Assembly (NCBI GenBank): GCA_020847355.1 | Contig: JADLCG010000256.1 | Location: 1 to 7,692 of the forward strand | From: Anaerolineales bacterium | Lineage (GTDB): Bacteria; Chloroflexota; Anaerolineae; Anaerolineales; Villigracilaceae | Direction of reading: 5' to 3' | DNA length: 7,692 nucleotides | Shown: positions 1 through 6,739 of the stretch, piece after piece | Position numbering within the stretch: the first letter of the stretch is position 1 | Layout of the letters: each line of letters opens with the position of its first letter | Translations under genes and position numbers: made by a program | Notes under the pieces: model-generated | Told to the model about the DNA's origin: nothing | The model's database searches: none | The model's input: only the letters and a program-made list of their open reading frames with translations

Positions 1-844
1 CGGCGAATTCGCGGTTATCGTCCAACAAGAAGATACCGACGTGATAATAGCCGAATTGTTCGCTGATCACTTGCGTGATTTTTGAAATGAGCGTTTCTGA
101 ATCTTGGATATTGGAGACGATCGCGGAAACTTGCGCGATGGCTTCAAACTGGCGCGCGCGCCGTTCGCTTTGCTGAGTCGCCGCTTCTAAATCTAAAGTT
201 CTTTCGGTTACGCGCTTTTCCAGTGAAGTTTGCAATTCGGTGAGCGCCCGATTTTCGGCTAAGTAATTTTTTTCATTTTCGCGCGCTTTGCGAAGGTTTT
301 CATTCATGCGGTTGAGAAGCAGTTGCATGAGCGCGGAACAGGCAATCAGCAGAATTGGCACGATAATTGCGTCGTCTATGCCGGTGGGGATATAGCGAAT
401 TAGACGTTGAAGATCAAAGTAGGAAATGGCGATAGTTGAGAAGATGATGATTGTCGCAATGAACGCTATGGCACGCGGACCTAGCAACACGGCGCTGGCG
501 ATTAAGATGATTGGAAGCCCCAGCATACCGGAACTTTTTAGCCCGTTGGAAGTGAAGGCGATCGAGTTAATCGCGACAATGAGAGAGAGCGGAACGATAA
601 CTTTGGTTGGGTAAACGTTGCCGCGTAAGAGATAAAGCAGGGATATAAATTGAAGCAGGAGCGTGATCAGTAAGGCGGTGAAGGCGGCGGGATTTTTTGA
701 GCTTTCGTCCAAGACGCCGCTGGCAATCGGCAAAATTAATATGTTCGCGCCCATGACGAAAAAGAGAATATTGCGCGCCAACAGAATGAACGATGGGTCT
801 TGATCGTCTTCGTTACGAATGAAATTGAGCAACCGTGAAATCAT
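1..844 (-). CDS. Gene D: six-TM sensor protein with coiled coil and GAF start, N-terminal 281 residues (3' end outside window)
   Basis: The start is the ATG at 844-842, preceded by AGGAG with 6-base spacing; the frame stays open to the left edge. Six membrane helices are predicted near residues 20-42, 53-73, 81-98, 106-122, 124-143 and 157-177. Basic residues in the loops (LLRGNVYPTK, LGPR) and after TM6 (LNRMNENLRKAR) place both ends in the cytoplasm. A long coiled coil follows (about 180-235, including LEKRVTERTLDLE and RRARQFEAIAQVS), closely matching the post-HAMP coil of B and C. The first part of a GAF domain (FGYYHVGIFLLDDNREFA) is then cut by the window edge. Unlike B and C there is no Cache domain and no HAMP, so input must come from the membrane bundle, the GAF or a partner. 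The only cysteine visible in the four proteins is Cys169, in TM6. What lies after the GAF, including any kinase or other output, cannot be known from this window. Confidence 0.95.
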   Translation of the reverse strand, partial: MISRLLNFIRNEDDQDPSFILLARNILFFVMGANILILPIASGVLDESSKNPAAFTALLITLLLQFISLLYLLRGNVYPTKVIVPLSLIVAINSIAFTSNGLKSSGMLGLPIILIASAVLLGPRAIAFIATIIIFSTIAISYFDLQRLIRYIPTGIDDAIIVPILLIACSALMQLLLNRMNENLRKARENEKNYLAENRALTELQTSLEKRVTERTLDLEAATQQSERRARQFEAIAQVSAIVSNIQDSETLISKITQVISEQFGYYHVGIFLLDDNREFA

Positions 845-850
845 GGATAT

Positions 851-855
851 CTCCT
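851..855 (-). promoter_or_regulatory. Ribosome binding site of gene D
   Basis: AGGAG overlaps the TAG stop codon of gene C (TAGGAG) and is separated from the ATG of D by ATATCC, 6 bases. Spacing and sequence are near ideal. It fixes the start of D and fits termination-reinitiation coupling between C and D. Confidence 0.9.
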
Positions 856-3805
856 AGTCGCTTTGTTCGGCGTCTTCCTGCGTGAACTGGATGGAAACGT
901 CTGCGCTGGAAAGATTAGAGCCGAGTTCTTTGATCGTGGTTTCGATGATGTTTTCAAGATTAACCAAACCGCTAATTTTTGAGGTGATCTCGCCGATGGT
1001 TTTTTCTTTTGCCGCGCGTTTTTGGGCTTCTTGTAATAAGCGCGCGTTCTCAATTGCCAGCGAAGTTCTATCCGCCGCGGCTTGCAGGAGGGCGAGTTCG
1101 TCTTCGCTCCAGCTACGCTTTGAATCAAGCGAGTTTAATTTTATACTACCAATCCTTGTTCCACGGACAGTTAACGGAATTGTAAGATCGTAGGCGTCTG
1201 GTTTTTTGCCGTTTTGGGGCGCTGTTTTTGCGTCCACGCCGTTGAAGGTAATTGCGTCAATGGTTTTTTGACCCGCAAACTGTCTCCAACTCTGGCGGCT
1301 TAATTCGATGGAGGCGTTTTCGGCTCTTTGCAGGGCTTCGCGCGTTTGTTGGTATGACCTTGCGTTTTGAATCGCAATGCTGACCTGCCTTGCCAAGGTG
1401 GTCATTAGATTAATGTCTTCGCGATCAAAGGCGTTTTTCTCGCGGCTTTGTACGTCTAAAACCCCGATGATCTCACTGCCGACTGTGAGCGGCAAGGTGA
1501 TTTCCGATTGCGTTAATGAAAGTTCTGGATTTGTGGAATAGGTGGCGTCTTTATCCGTATTCAGCGCCACGCGGACTTTTCCGCTTTTCGCCGCAAACCC
1601 AACCAAACTGGATTCGTTGACCGGCACGCGATGTTGACGATTGATGAGACGCTTACCGCCTTCGCTATTCGAGGCGGTTAAGATTGCATATTCTTTGCGT
1701 AAGTCGAGCAAGTAAACGCCGACATGGTAGAAATTGAATTGTTGGCTGATAGTCTCTACGACTTTTGAGAGTAAGTCGTCGCTACTCACCTCAGTTGAAC
1801 CGATGACTTGGGCGATGCGCGCGACCGATTCAAACTGCAAGGCGCGTTGCTCGTTATTTTTATTAGCGATTTCCAATTCGCTGGTGCGTTCGGAAATACG
1901 TTTTTCTAGATTGGCTAATGTGTCGCTTAATATTTCCGTCATGTTGTTGAACGCGGTAGCTAATTTCCCAGTCTCGTCTTGCGTTGCAACGACTGCTCTG
2001 GCAGAAAGATCGCCCGCTGAAATTGTATCTACTGTGCGCGTTAATTTGACCAGCGGTCTGGTAATTAATTGACCTACCCAAAGGCTGATGAGAAGCGCGA
2101 CAATAAACAGCCCAATGATAATATAGATGCCGCCGCTATTGATATTCTGCATAGTCGCCTCTGTGGCTTTGTTGGCGGCGGTGATTTCGGCGGTGAATTC
2201 AGTTTCTGGCGCAACGATAACCAAGCGATAGCTTGAGGTCTTGAGCGGCGTGAAAACGATGAAATTTGGTTCGCCGTTTCTTTGCACGCTGGCGATCCCG
2301 CTTTCGCCGGTGACGATCTTTGCGGTAATTGACTGAAGGTCAGAAGAGCCTTTTGCTAAAATGCTTTGATGCGGCGTTTCGTTTTCTTTGAGAACTTCAG
2401 GTTGGAGGTTGTATAGTTCGTACCCCTGTGGCGGCATGACGAGAATACGCCCGCCTGCGTCTACGAGAAAGGCGAAGCCGGTTTTGCCGGGGTGAATATT
2501 GGCGATCTGTTCGGAGATTTTATCCAGTTTGATATCTGCTGAAATTACGCCTAGGAAAACGTCGCCTTCATAGACCGGGCTGGATACAGTCACAACCAGC
2601 CCTTGCTTGGCTGGGTCTACATAAATATCGGTCCACTTCACCGCGCGTTCTGGGTTGTTTTGCGGCTCTGCAATTGTGTAAAACGCTTCGCCCTGCGCGT
2701 TGAAATCCGGCCCGGGGCCATTTTGAGCGAGGTTGATATTGGGATAGTAGGTTGACGTTCCGATCTTGCTGATGTAATACAGCGCGATCACTTCTGGATG
2801 AGTGGCTAAGAAGGCGGACGCGCTGAAATCTAAATAGGCGGTTGTGTTCAAATCTGCGATGACGGCTTCGTTGAAAGGCATGATAGATGGAATAAAAACA
2901 GAAGAAGGGTCGGCGGGGGAGTTGCCGTATTGCCCGCCGGAGAGTTGGTAAACTTTAGTGGCGGCATCCCAATAAGCGCCCTGACTTAGCGTCGCTTTAT
3001 TTTTTTCTAAGTTGGCGCGTAAATCCGCGAGAAGGATTAAGTCCGAGCGGATTTCATCAAAAAGTGAATTGGCAATTTCCGCTTCGCTCTTAACTGTGGC
3101 GGTTAAATTATCCTCGATTCTGGCGCGCCCTTCCTGCTCATAGCGTTGGGTTAGCGCGCTAAGAATTTGCCCAACCTGACCGGCGCCAAGCGCCGTTTGA
3201 GAGATGATGATCAGGATGCCTGTGCCGAGAATGCCGAGGGTTATTTTGACCTGTAATGAATATCGGTTGAATTGTCTGACCATCACGATGATGACGAAGA
3301 TGGCAAGACCGCTCATAATGTACGGAGCGAAAGCGAGGATTTGTTGTGAGGCGGCGAGTCTTTCGTAAGATAGCGAGCTATCTAAAAAGAAAGCCATTAA
3401 TCCAAGCAGAATGCCTAGCGCGATTCCGGGGATTACGTATCTTGCCGACATGGCAAAGCTGGAAATGCCGACGATTAATACCAAAGCCGCTAAGGCAGTG
3501 AATAGCCCAAGCCCTTGAATCAGGAAGTTGATTCCCAAAATTACAATGGCTATGTTTACGCCAACGATCCACATGGCTTGAATATGGTTGCCTTTGCGAA
3601 TCAGCGGCGAAATTACTAGGTTGATTGTCGTCGAGACAAAGAGGATTATGCTGAGCGTTGTAATTTGCCAGCTATGGCTCGTAATTCCGAAATAAAGCGT
3701 CAGGATGAAACTGATTATTCCGGCGACGATGAAAACAATGATAAATTGAAGCGCGTTTCGCTCAGGCGTGGATAAGCGTTCGCTAGGCGTGGACTGATTA
3801 TTCAT
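854..3805 (-). CDS. Gene C: 7TM-dCache-HAMP-GAF membrane sensor without output domain (983 aa)
   Basis: This is a paralogue of gene B with the same domain order. The ATG at 3805-3803 was chosen because GGAGG lies 5 bases upstream and the protein then opens with a short polar stretch before TM1. Starting further upstream would translate gene B out of frame. Membrane helices fall near 20-42, 47-68, 76-97, 101-119, 122-141, 156-176 and 186-204. The double-Cache domain spans about 205-550 (WTDIYVD, ISADIKLD), followed by TM8 at 558-581. The HAMP is canonical (about 577-632: TRPLVKLT, SAGDLSAR, DETGKLATAFNNM). A coiled coil at 632-668 leads to a full GAF (about 668-818; QFNFYHVGVYLLD, IIGVLDVQS). 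Then come a linker with Trp840, a half GAF (about 873-920) and a tail ending DAEQSD. At the Cache pocket position where B has ERPYY, C has GEAFY, so the conserved Arg is lost. There is no kinase, GGDEF or methyl-accepting domain and no cysteine. It is likely a membrane signalling subunit needing a partner for output. Confidence 0.97.
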   Translation of the reverse strand: MNNQSTPSERLSTPERNALQFIIVFIVAGIISFILTLYFGITSHSWQITTLSIILFVSTTINLVISPLIRKGNHIQAMWIVGVNIAIVILGINFLIQGLGLFTALAALVLIVGISSFAMSARYVIPGIALGILLGLMAFFLDSSLSYERLAASQQILAFAPYIMSGLAIFVIIVMVRQFNRYSLQVKITLGILGTGILIIISQTALGAGQVGQILSALTQRYEQEGRARIEDNLTATVKSEAEIANSLFDEIRSDLILLADLRANLEKNKATLSQGAYWDAATKVYQLSGGQYGNSPADPSSVFIPSIMPFNEAVIADLNTTAYLDFSASAFLATHPEVIALYYISKIGTSTYYPNINLAQNGPGPDFNAQGEAFYTIAEPQNNPERAVKWTDIYVDPAKQGLVVTVSSPVYEGDVFLGVISADIKLDKISEQIANIHPGKTGFAFLVDAGGRILVMPPQGYELYNLQPEVLKENETPHQSILAKGSSDLQSITAKIVTGESGIASVQRNGEPNFIVFTPLKTSSYRLVIVAPETEFTAEITAANKATEATMQNINSGGIYIIIGLFIVALLISLWVGQLITRPLVKLTRTVDTISAGDLSARAVVATQDETGKLATAFNNMTEILSDTLANLEKRISERTSELEIANKNNEQRALQFESVARIAQVIGSTEVSSDDLLSKVVETISQQFNFYHVGVYLLDLRKEYAILTASNSEGGKRLINRQHRVPVNESSLVGFAAKSGKVRVALNTDKDATYSTNPELSLTQSEITLPLTVGSEIIGVLDVQSREKNAFDREDINLMTTLARQVSIAIQNARSYQQTREALQRAENASIELSRQSWRQFAGQKTIDAITFNGVDAKTAPQNGKKPDAYDLTIPLTVRGTRIGSIKLNSLDSKRSWSEDELALLQAAADRTSLAIENARLLQEAQKRAAKEKTIGEITSKISGLVNLENIIETTIKELGSNLSSADVSIQFTQEDAEQSD
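1681..1750 (-). repeat. Paralogous GAF segment, copy in gene C
   Basis: This 70-base stretch, encoding the start of the GAF domain of gene C, aligns without gaps to 4631-4700 in gene B. I count 56 identical bases of 70. It marks the two genes as tandem duplicates. The identity is in coding sequence and partly reflects protein constraint; it is not a mobile or regulatory repeat. Confidence 0.8.
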
Positions 3806-6737
3806 CTTCGCCTCCGATCTCGACGGTGATTTGCGCGCCGCCAATTTGCGCGCCCAACTCACGAACGGCAGTTTTGAGAATGGCTTCGATCTCCGTGCCA
3901 GAACCGATCTTTGCGGACATTTCTCGGATGGTTTGCTCGCGCGCGGCGCGGCGTTGCGACTCTTCAAGGAGTCGCGCATTTTCTAAGGATAGCGCGGCGC
4001 GCTCTAAGATGGCGGAGATTACGTCAAGTTCATCTTGCGTGAATTGACGCTGACTGCTGTTTTCAACGCTGAGCGTTCCAATTTTCTCGCCGCGTAAGCG
4101 AATTGGAAGATGTAGCCGCCCGTTGGTCGCGGCGCGGGAATTGCCCTCAGGGATTTCAATTGGTTCAGTCAGGAGTGTGGTTTGCAAGCCTTTGCGCTCA
4201 ATACCGACTAAGTTTAGCGAATGCGTGAAGCGCTCCCAGCCGGCTTTGAGATTCTGACGATAGATCAAATCGCTCTCCATAAGCGCGCGCTGGGTTTCTT
4301 CATATAGAGTTGCGTTGGTGATCGCTACGGCTACTTGATCTGCCAGCGTGGAAAGAATTTCAATATCCTCTTGGGAGAAAGCGTTTGGCTCCGTGCTTTG
4401 TACGTCCAGCACGCCGATCACTTCGCCGCTTTTCAGAAGCGGGAGGGCAATTTCGGAGTGGGTGTCTGGGAGGTCGGGATTGTTGAAGTAAACCGCATCA
4501 GACCCGGTGTCCAGCGCGACGCGCGGCTTTCCCGTTCCAGAGGCATATCCGACGATCCCGGTTTGACCTACTAAAAGTTTGTGATTCCGCATTAGCATAT
4601 TCTGCCCGCCTGCGCTGTTTGCGGCGCGTAGGACTGCATATTCTTTGTTGAGGTCGAGCAGGAAGATGCCGACATGATAGAAGTTGAATTGCTCGCTGAT
4701 GATTTGAACAATGTCCGGGAGCAGGTCTTCCAGATTTTGCGCTTGGTTGATGATGCGCGAAACTTCGGAAATGCTGGCGAATTGTTTGGCGCGTCTTGCG
4801 ATTTTTTCGTTGGCGATTTTGATTTCCGAAGTGCGTTGATTGATGCGCGTTTCAAGGTCGCTTAAGTTTTCGCGCAGGCGATAGGTCATGGTATTGAAAG
4901 CTTTGCCGAGCGTGCCGATTTCATCTTCAGTGGTGATGATCGCTTGCGTGGATAAATAACCTTCGATGATACGGTTCGCCGCCAGCGTTAGGCGCAGAAT
5001 AGGCAGAGCGATGATTTGCGAGATGAGCAAACTGATGACGACGGCAAAAAATAAGAGCGCAATAAAGATGACTGCGCCTAAGCGAAGCGCGCTTTGGGTT
5101 TGCGCTTGCACGTCCTTATTGGCGGTTTGAATAGCTTGTTGCATTTCTGCAGTCGGCACGATCAACGCCAGAATATAATGACTTGTAGGAATTTGCGCGT
5201 AAGAAATGTAATTCTCAACGCCGTTGAGATTGATCGTCGCCAAGCCAGAACCGCCTGCGACCATGCGATTTGTAATTGATTTAATGCTATCGCCGCCGAT
5301 GCCGATCACCACTTGTTTGGAATAGTTTTCCGGCGTTAAATCTTCAGGGCGCAAGCCATACATCGCATAACCTGCGGGCGGCATGTAAATAATATGCCCG
5401 TCGTCGTCTATGACGATAGCGTAGCCGCTGTTTCCAACCTTTATTTTTGAAACTTGCTCCGCAACTTTGGCGAGTTGAATATCGGCGGCAATTACGCCGT
5501 GAAATTGATTCCCGAAATAAAGCGGCGAAGCGACGGTTACTACCAGCCCGCCGCCAGCCGCATCCACATAGGGGATCGCCCATTGAGTTTTTCGATCGGG
5601 GTTGAATTCGGGAGAGGTGATTTGATAATAAGGGCGCTCAGCCGCATTGAATCCTTCCGGCACAAGACTTGCCAGATCAATATTTGGATAATAACGAGTG
5701 GCGCCATTTGGAGAAATTTCATAAATCGAAAGAATCTCGGGCGATTTAGCCAAAATTTGCGGAGCCGCAAAATCTAGATACGCTGAAACGTTCATTTCTT
5801 GCAAAGCGTCTTCGCTCAATTCAATATCGGCTGGCGCATACAGTGAGGCTGGTTCAGATTTAGAATTTCCATAACGCCCGGAACTCAATTGAAATATGCT
5901 GGTTTTTGCATCCCAATACGTTCCAGCGCCAAGCGTCGCCTTTTGCTTTTCAAGGGAAACGCGATAGGCTGTCAGGCTTTCTACTTCAAGCTCAACCTCT
6001 TTGAAGAATTGATCCACGCTGACCGCCTGGTTTATGGCGACGCTTTCGACCTGATCTTCGGCGGAAATTTTGACGTTCTTAGAAAGTTGTTCGGATAAAT
6101 AGCCAGTCAAACCTTCGGCGCGATTGAGCGCGAAACTCGCCAAACTTGCTAGCGCAATGCCGCTCGTGGCTAAAATGCCCAAGGTGATTTTGGTGCGAAT
6201 GTCTAACGTGGAAAATTCACGCGCCAAATAAATAATGAAGACGACGACCAACAGAATCGCAACCGCCCAATAGGCGTTCAAACTGCTTTCAGAAACAGAG
6301 GCGCGGCTACCCTGAGCGAACAGATCAATCAACAGCGCGGCGGAGGCGACGACCAATCCGCCAATGAACACGCGCCCGGTAATATCGCGCGGCAAAGTCG
6401 CCAGACTGATGATGCCAATCGCCCCAATTGTGAGTATCGCGCCGGGGACGCCGGCATTGATTTCAAAAAGCGGGGTGATCAGCGCTTGCAAGGCGATGAC
6501 GGAAATTAGAACGCCGCTTCCTACTACGGGACGGTTGTTGCGCGCCATCCAAACCGCCAGCAAGCTGGCAATTAACGCTGGGAGCGTGTATTGCGCCTGC
6601 GCGTATGAACCATTGAATAAGATGTAAATAAATAAGCCGCCAAACGCCAACGCAAAAATGCCGCCGACGAGAACTGTGTTCCGGACGGAAGTTTGTTTTA
6701 CTTCTGGCGCAGATGACGTAATTTTACTCAGAGTCAC
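3798..6737 (-). CDS. Gene B: 7TM-dCache-HAMP-GAF membrane sensor without output domain (979 aa)
   Basis: This is a predicted inner-membrane sensor. The start is the GTG at 6737-6735: it follows GGAG by 5 bases, it directly follows gene A, and the next in-frame Met (64) lies inside a membrane helix. Seven membrane helices fall near residues 21-42, 51-66, 71-90, 98-114, 123-141, 155-172 and 184-204, with basic loops on the cytoplasmic side (RNNR, PRDITGR, REFSTLDIRTK). An extracytoplasmic double-Cache domain (about 205-550) carries ERPYY (Arg368, Tyr370, Tyr371), IPYVD (Tyr390) and AADIQL (Asp419), close to the pocket pattern of amino-acid-binding dCache domains except for Tyr in place of Trp. 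TM8 (553-576) leads to HAMP (about 573-628, EDEIGTLGKAFNTM), a coiled coil (625-665), a full GAF (about 665-812), a linker with Trp834, a half GAF (about 875-920) and the tail. No enzymatic output domain and no cysteine are present. The domain assignment is firm; ligand and partner are unknown. Confidence 0.97.
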   Translation of the reverse strand: MTLSKITSSAPEVKQTSVRNTVLVGGIFALAFGGLFIYILFNGSYAQAQYTLPALIASLLAVWMARNNRPVVGSGVLISVIALQALITPLFEINAGVPGAILTIGAIGIISLATLPRDITGRVFIGGLVVASAALLIDLFAQGSRASVSESSLNAYWAVAILLVVVFIIYLAREFSTLDIRTKITLGILATSGIALASLASFALNRAEGLTGYLSEQLSKNVKISAEDQVESVAINQAVSVDQFFKEVELEVESLTAYRVSLEKQKATLGAGTYWDAKTSIFQLSSGRYGNSKSEPASLYAPADIELSEDALQEMNVSAYLDFAAPQILAKSPEILSIYEISPNGATRYYPNIDLASLVPEGFNAAERPYYQITSPEFNPDRKTQWAIPYVDAAGGGLVVTVASPLYFGNQFHGVIAADIQLAKVAEQVSKIKVGNSGYAIVIDDDGHIIYMPPAGYAMYGLRPEDLTPENYSKQVVIGIGGDSIKSITNRMVAGGSGLATINLNGVENYISYAQIPTSHYILALIVPTAEMQQAIQTANKDVQAQTQSALRLGAVIFIALLFFAVVISLLISQIIALPILRLTLAANRIIEGYLSTQAIITTEDEIGTLGKAFNTMTYRLRENLSDLETRINQRTSEIKIANEKIARRAKQFASISEVSRIINQAQNLEDLLPDIVQIISEQFNFYHVGIFLLDLNKEYAVLRAANSAGGQNMLMRNHKLLVGQTGIVGYASGTGKPRVALDTGSDAVYFNNPDLPDTHSEIALPLLKSGEVIGVLDVQSTEPNAFSQEDIEILSTLADQVAVAITNATLYEETQRALMESDLIYRQNLKAGWERFTHSLNLVGIERKGLQTTLLTEPIEIPEGNSRAATNGRLHLPIRLRGEKIGTLSVENSSQRQFTQDELDVISAILERAALSLENARLLEESQRRAAREQTIREMSAKIGSGTEIEAILKTAVRELGAQIGGAQITVEIGGEDE
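3811..3815 (-). promoter_or_regulatory. Ribosome binding site of gene C
   Basis: A strong GGAGG lies 5 bases before the ATG of C. It sits entirely within the last codons of gene B (encoding the Gly-Gly of the C-terminal IGGEDE). The two reading frames overlap by 8 bases, ATGAATAA, so termination of B and initiation of C occur almost on the same bases. This fixes the start of C at 3805. Confidence 0.9.
4631..4700 (-). repeat. Paralogous GAF segment, copy in gene B
   Basis: This is the partner of the segment at 1681-1750 (56 of 70 bases identical by eye). Equivalent but more diverged segments occur in gene D at the left edge and gene A at the right edge. The same reading frame is kept in all of them. 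Confidence 0.8.
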
Positions 6738-6739
6738 GT

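Noticed and set aside
1734..2072. Plus-strand open frames such as 1734-2072, 882-1193 and 5454-5777
   Set aside because: All lie opposite well-supported minus-strand domains, have no recognisable domains or good ribosome sites, and appear as antisense shadows of GC-biased coding sequence.
3181..3195. Perfect short hairpin (CGGCGC, 3-base loop, GCGCCG)
   Set aside because: It lies within the coding sequence of C near the TM7/Cache boundary and no T-run follows on either strand, so it is not an intrinsic terminator. A 6-base stem in this composition may be chance.
3806..3979. Upstream extension of gene C by 58 codons
   Set aside because: The extension reads gene B out of frame and is rich in Arg, Lys and Ser. 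The ATG at 3805 has a strong Shine-Dalgarno sequence and starts a natural membrane-protein N-terminus.
854..6737. Assembly duplication of B and C
   Set aside because: The copies are clearly diverged (about 80% identical even in one of the best-matching 70-base segments, much less elsewhere) and both frames are intact, so this is a true ancient tandem duplication.
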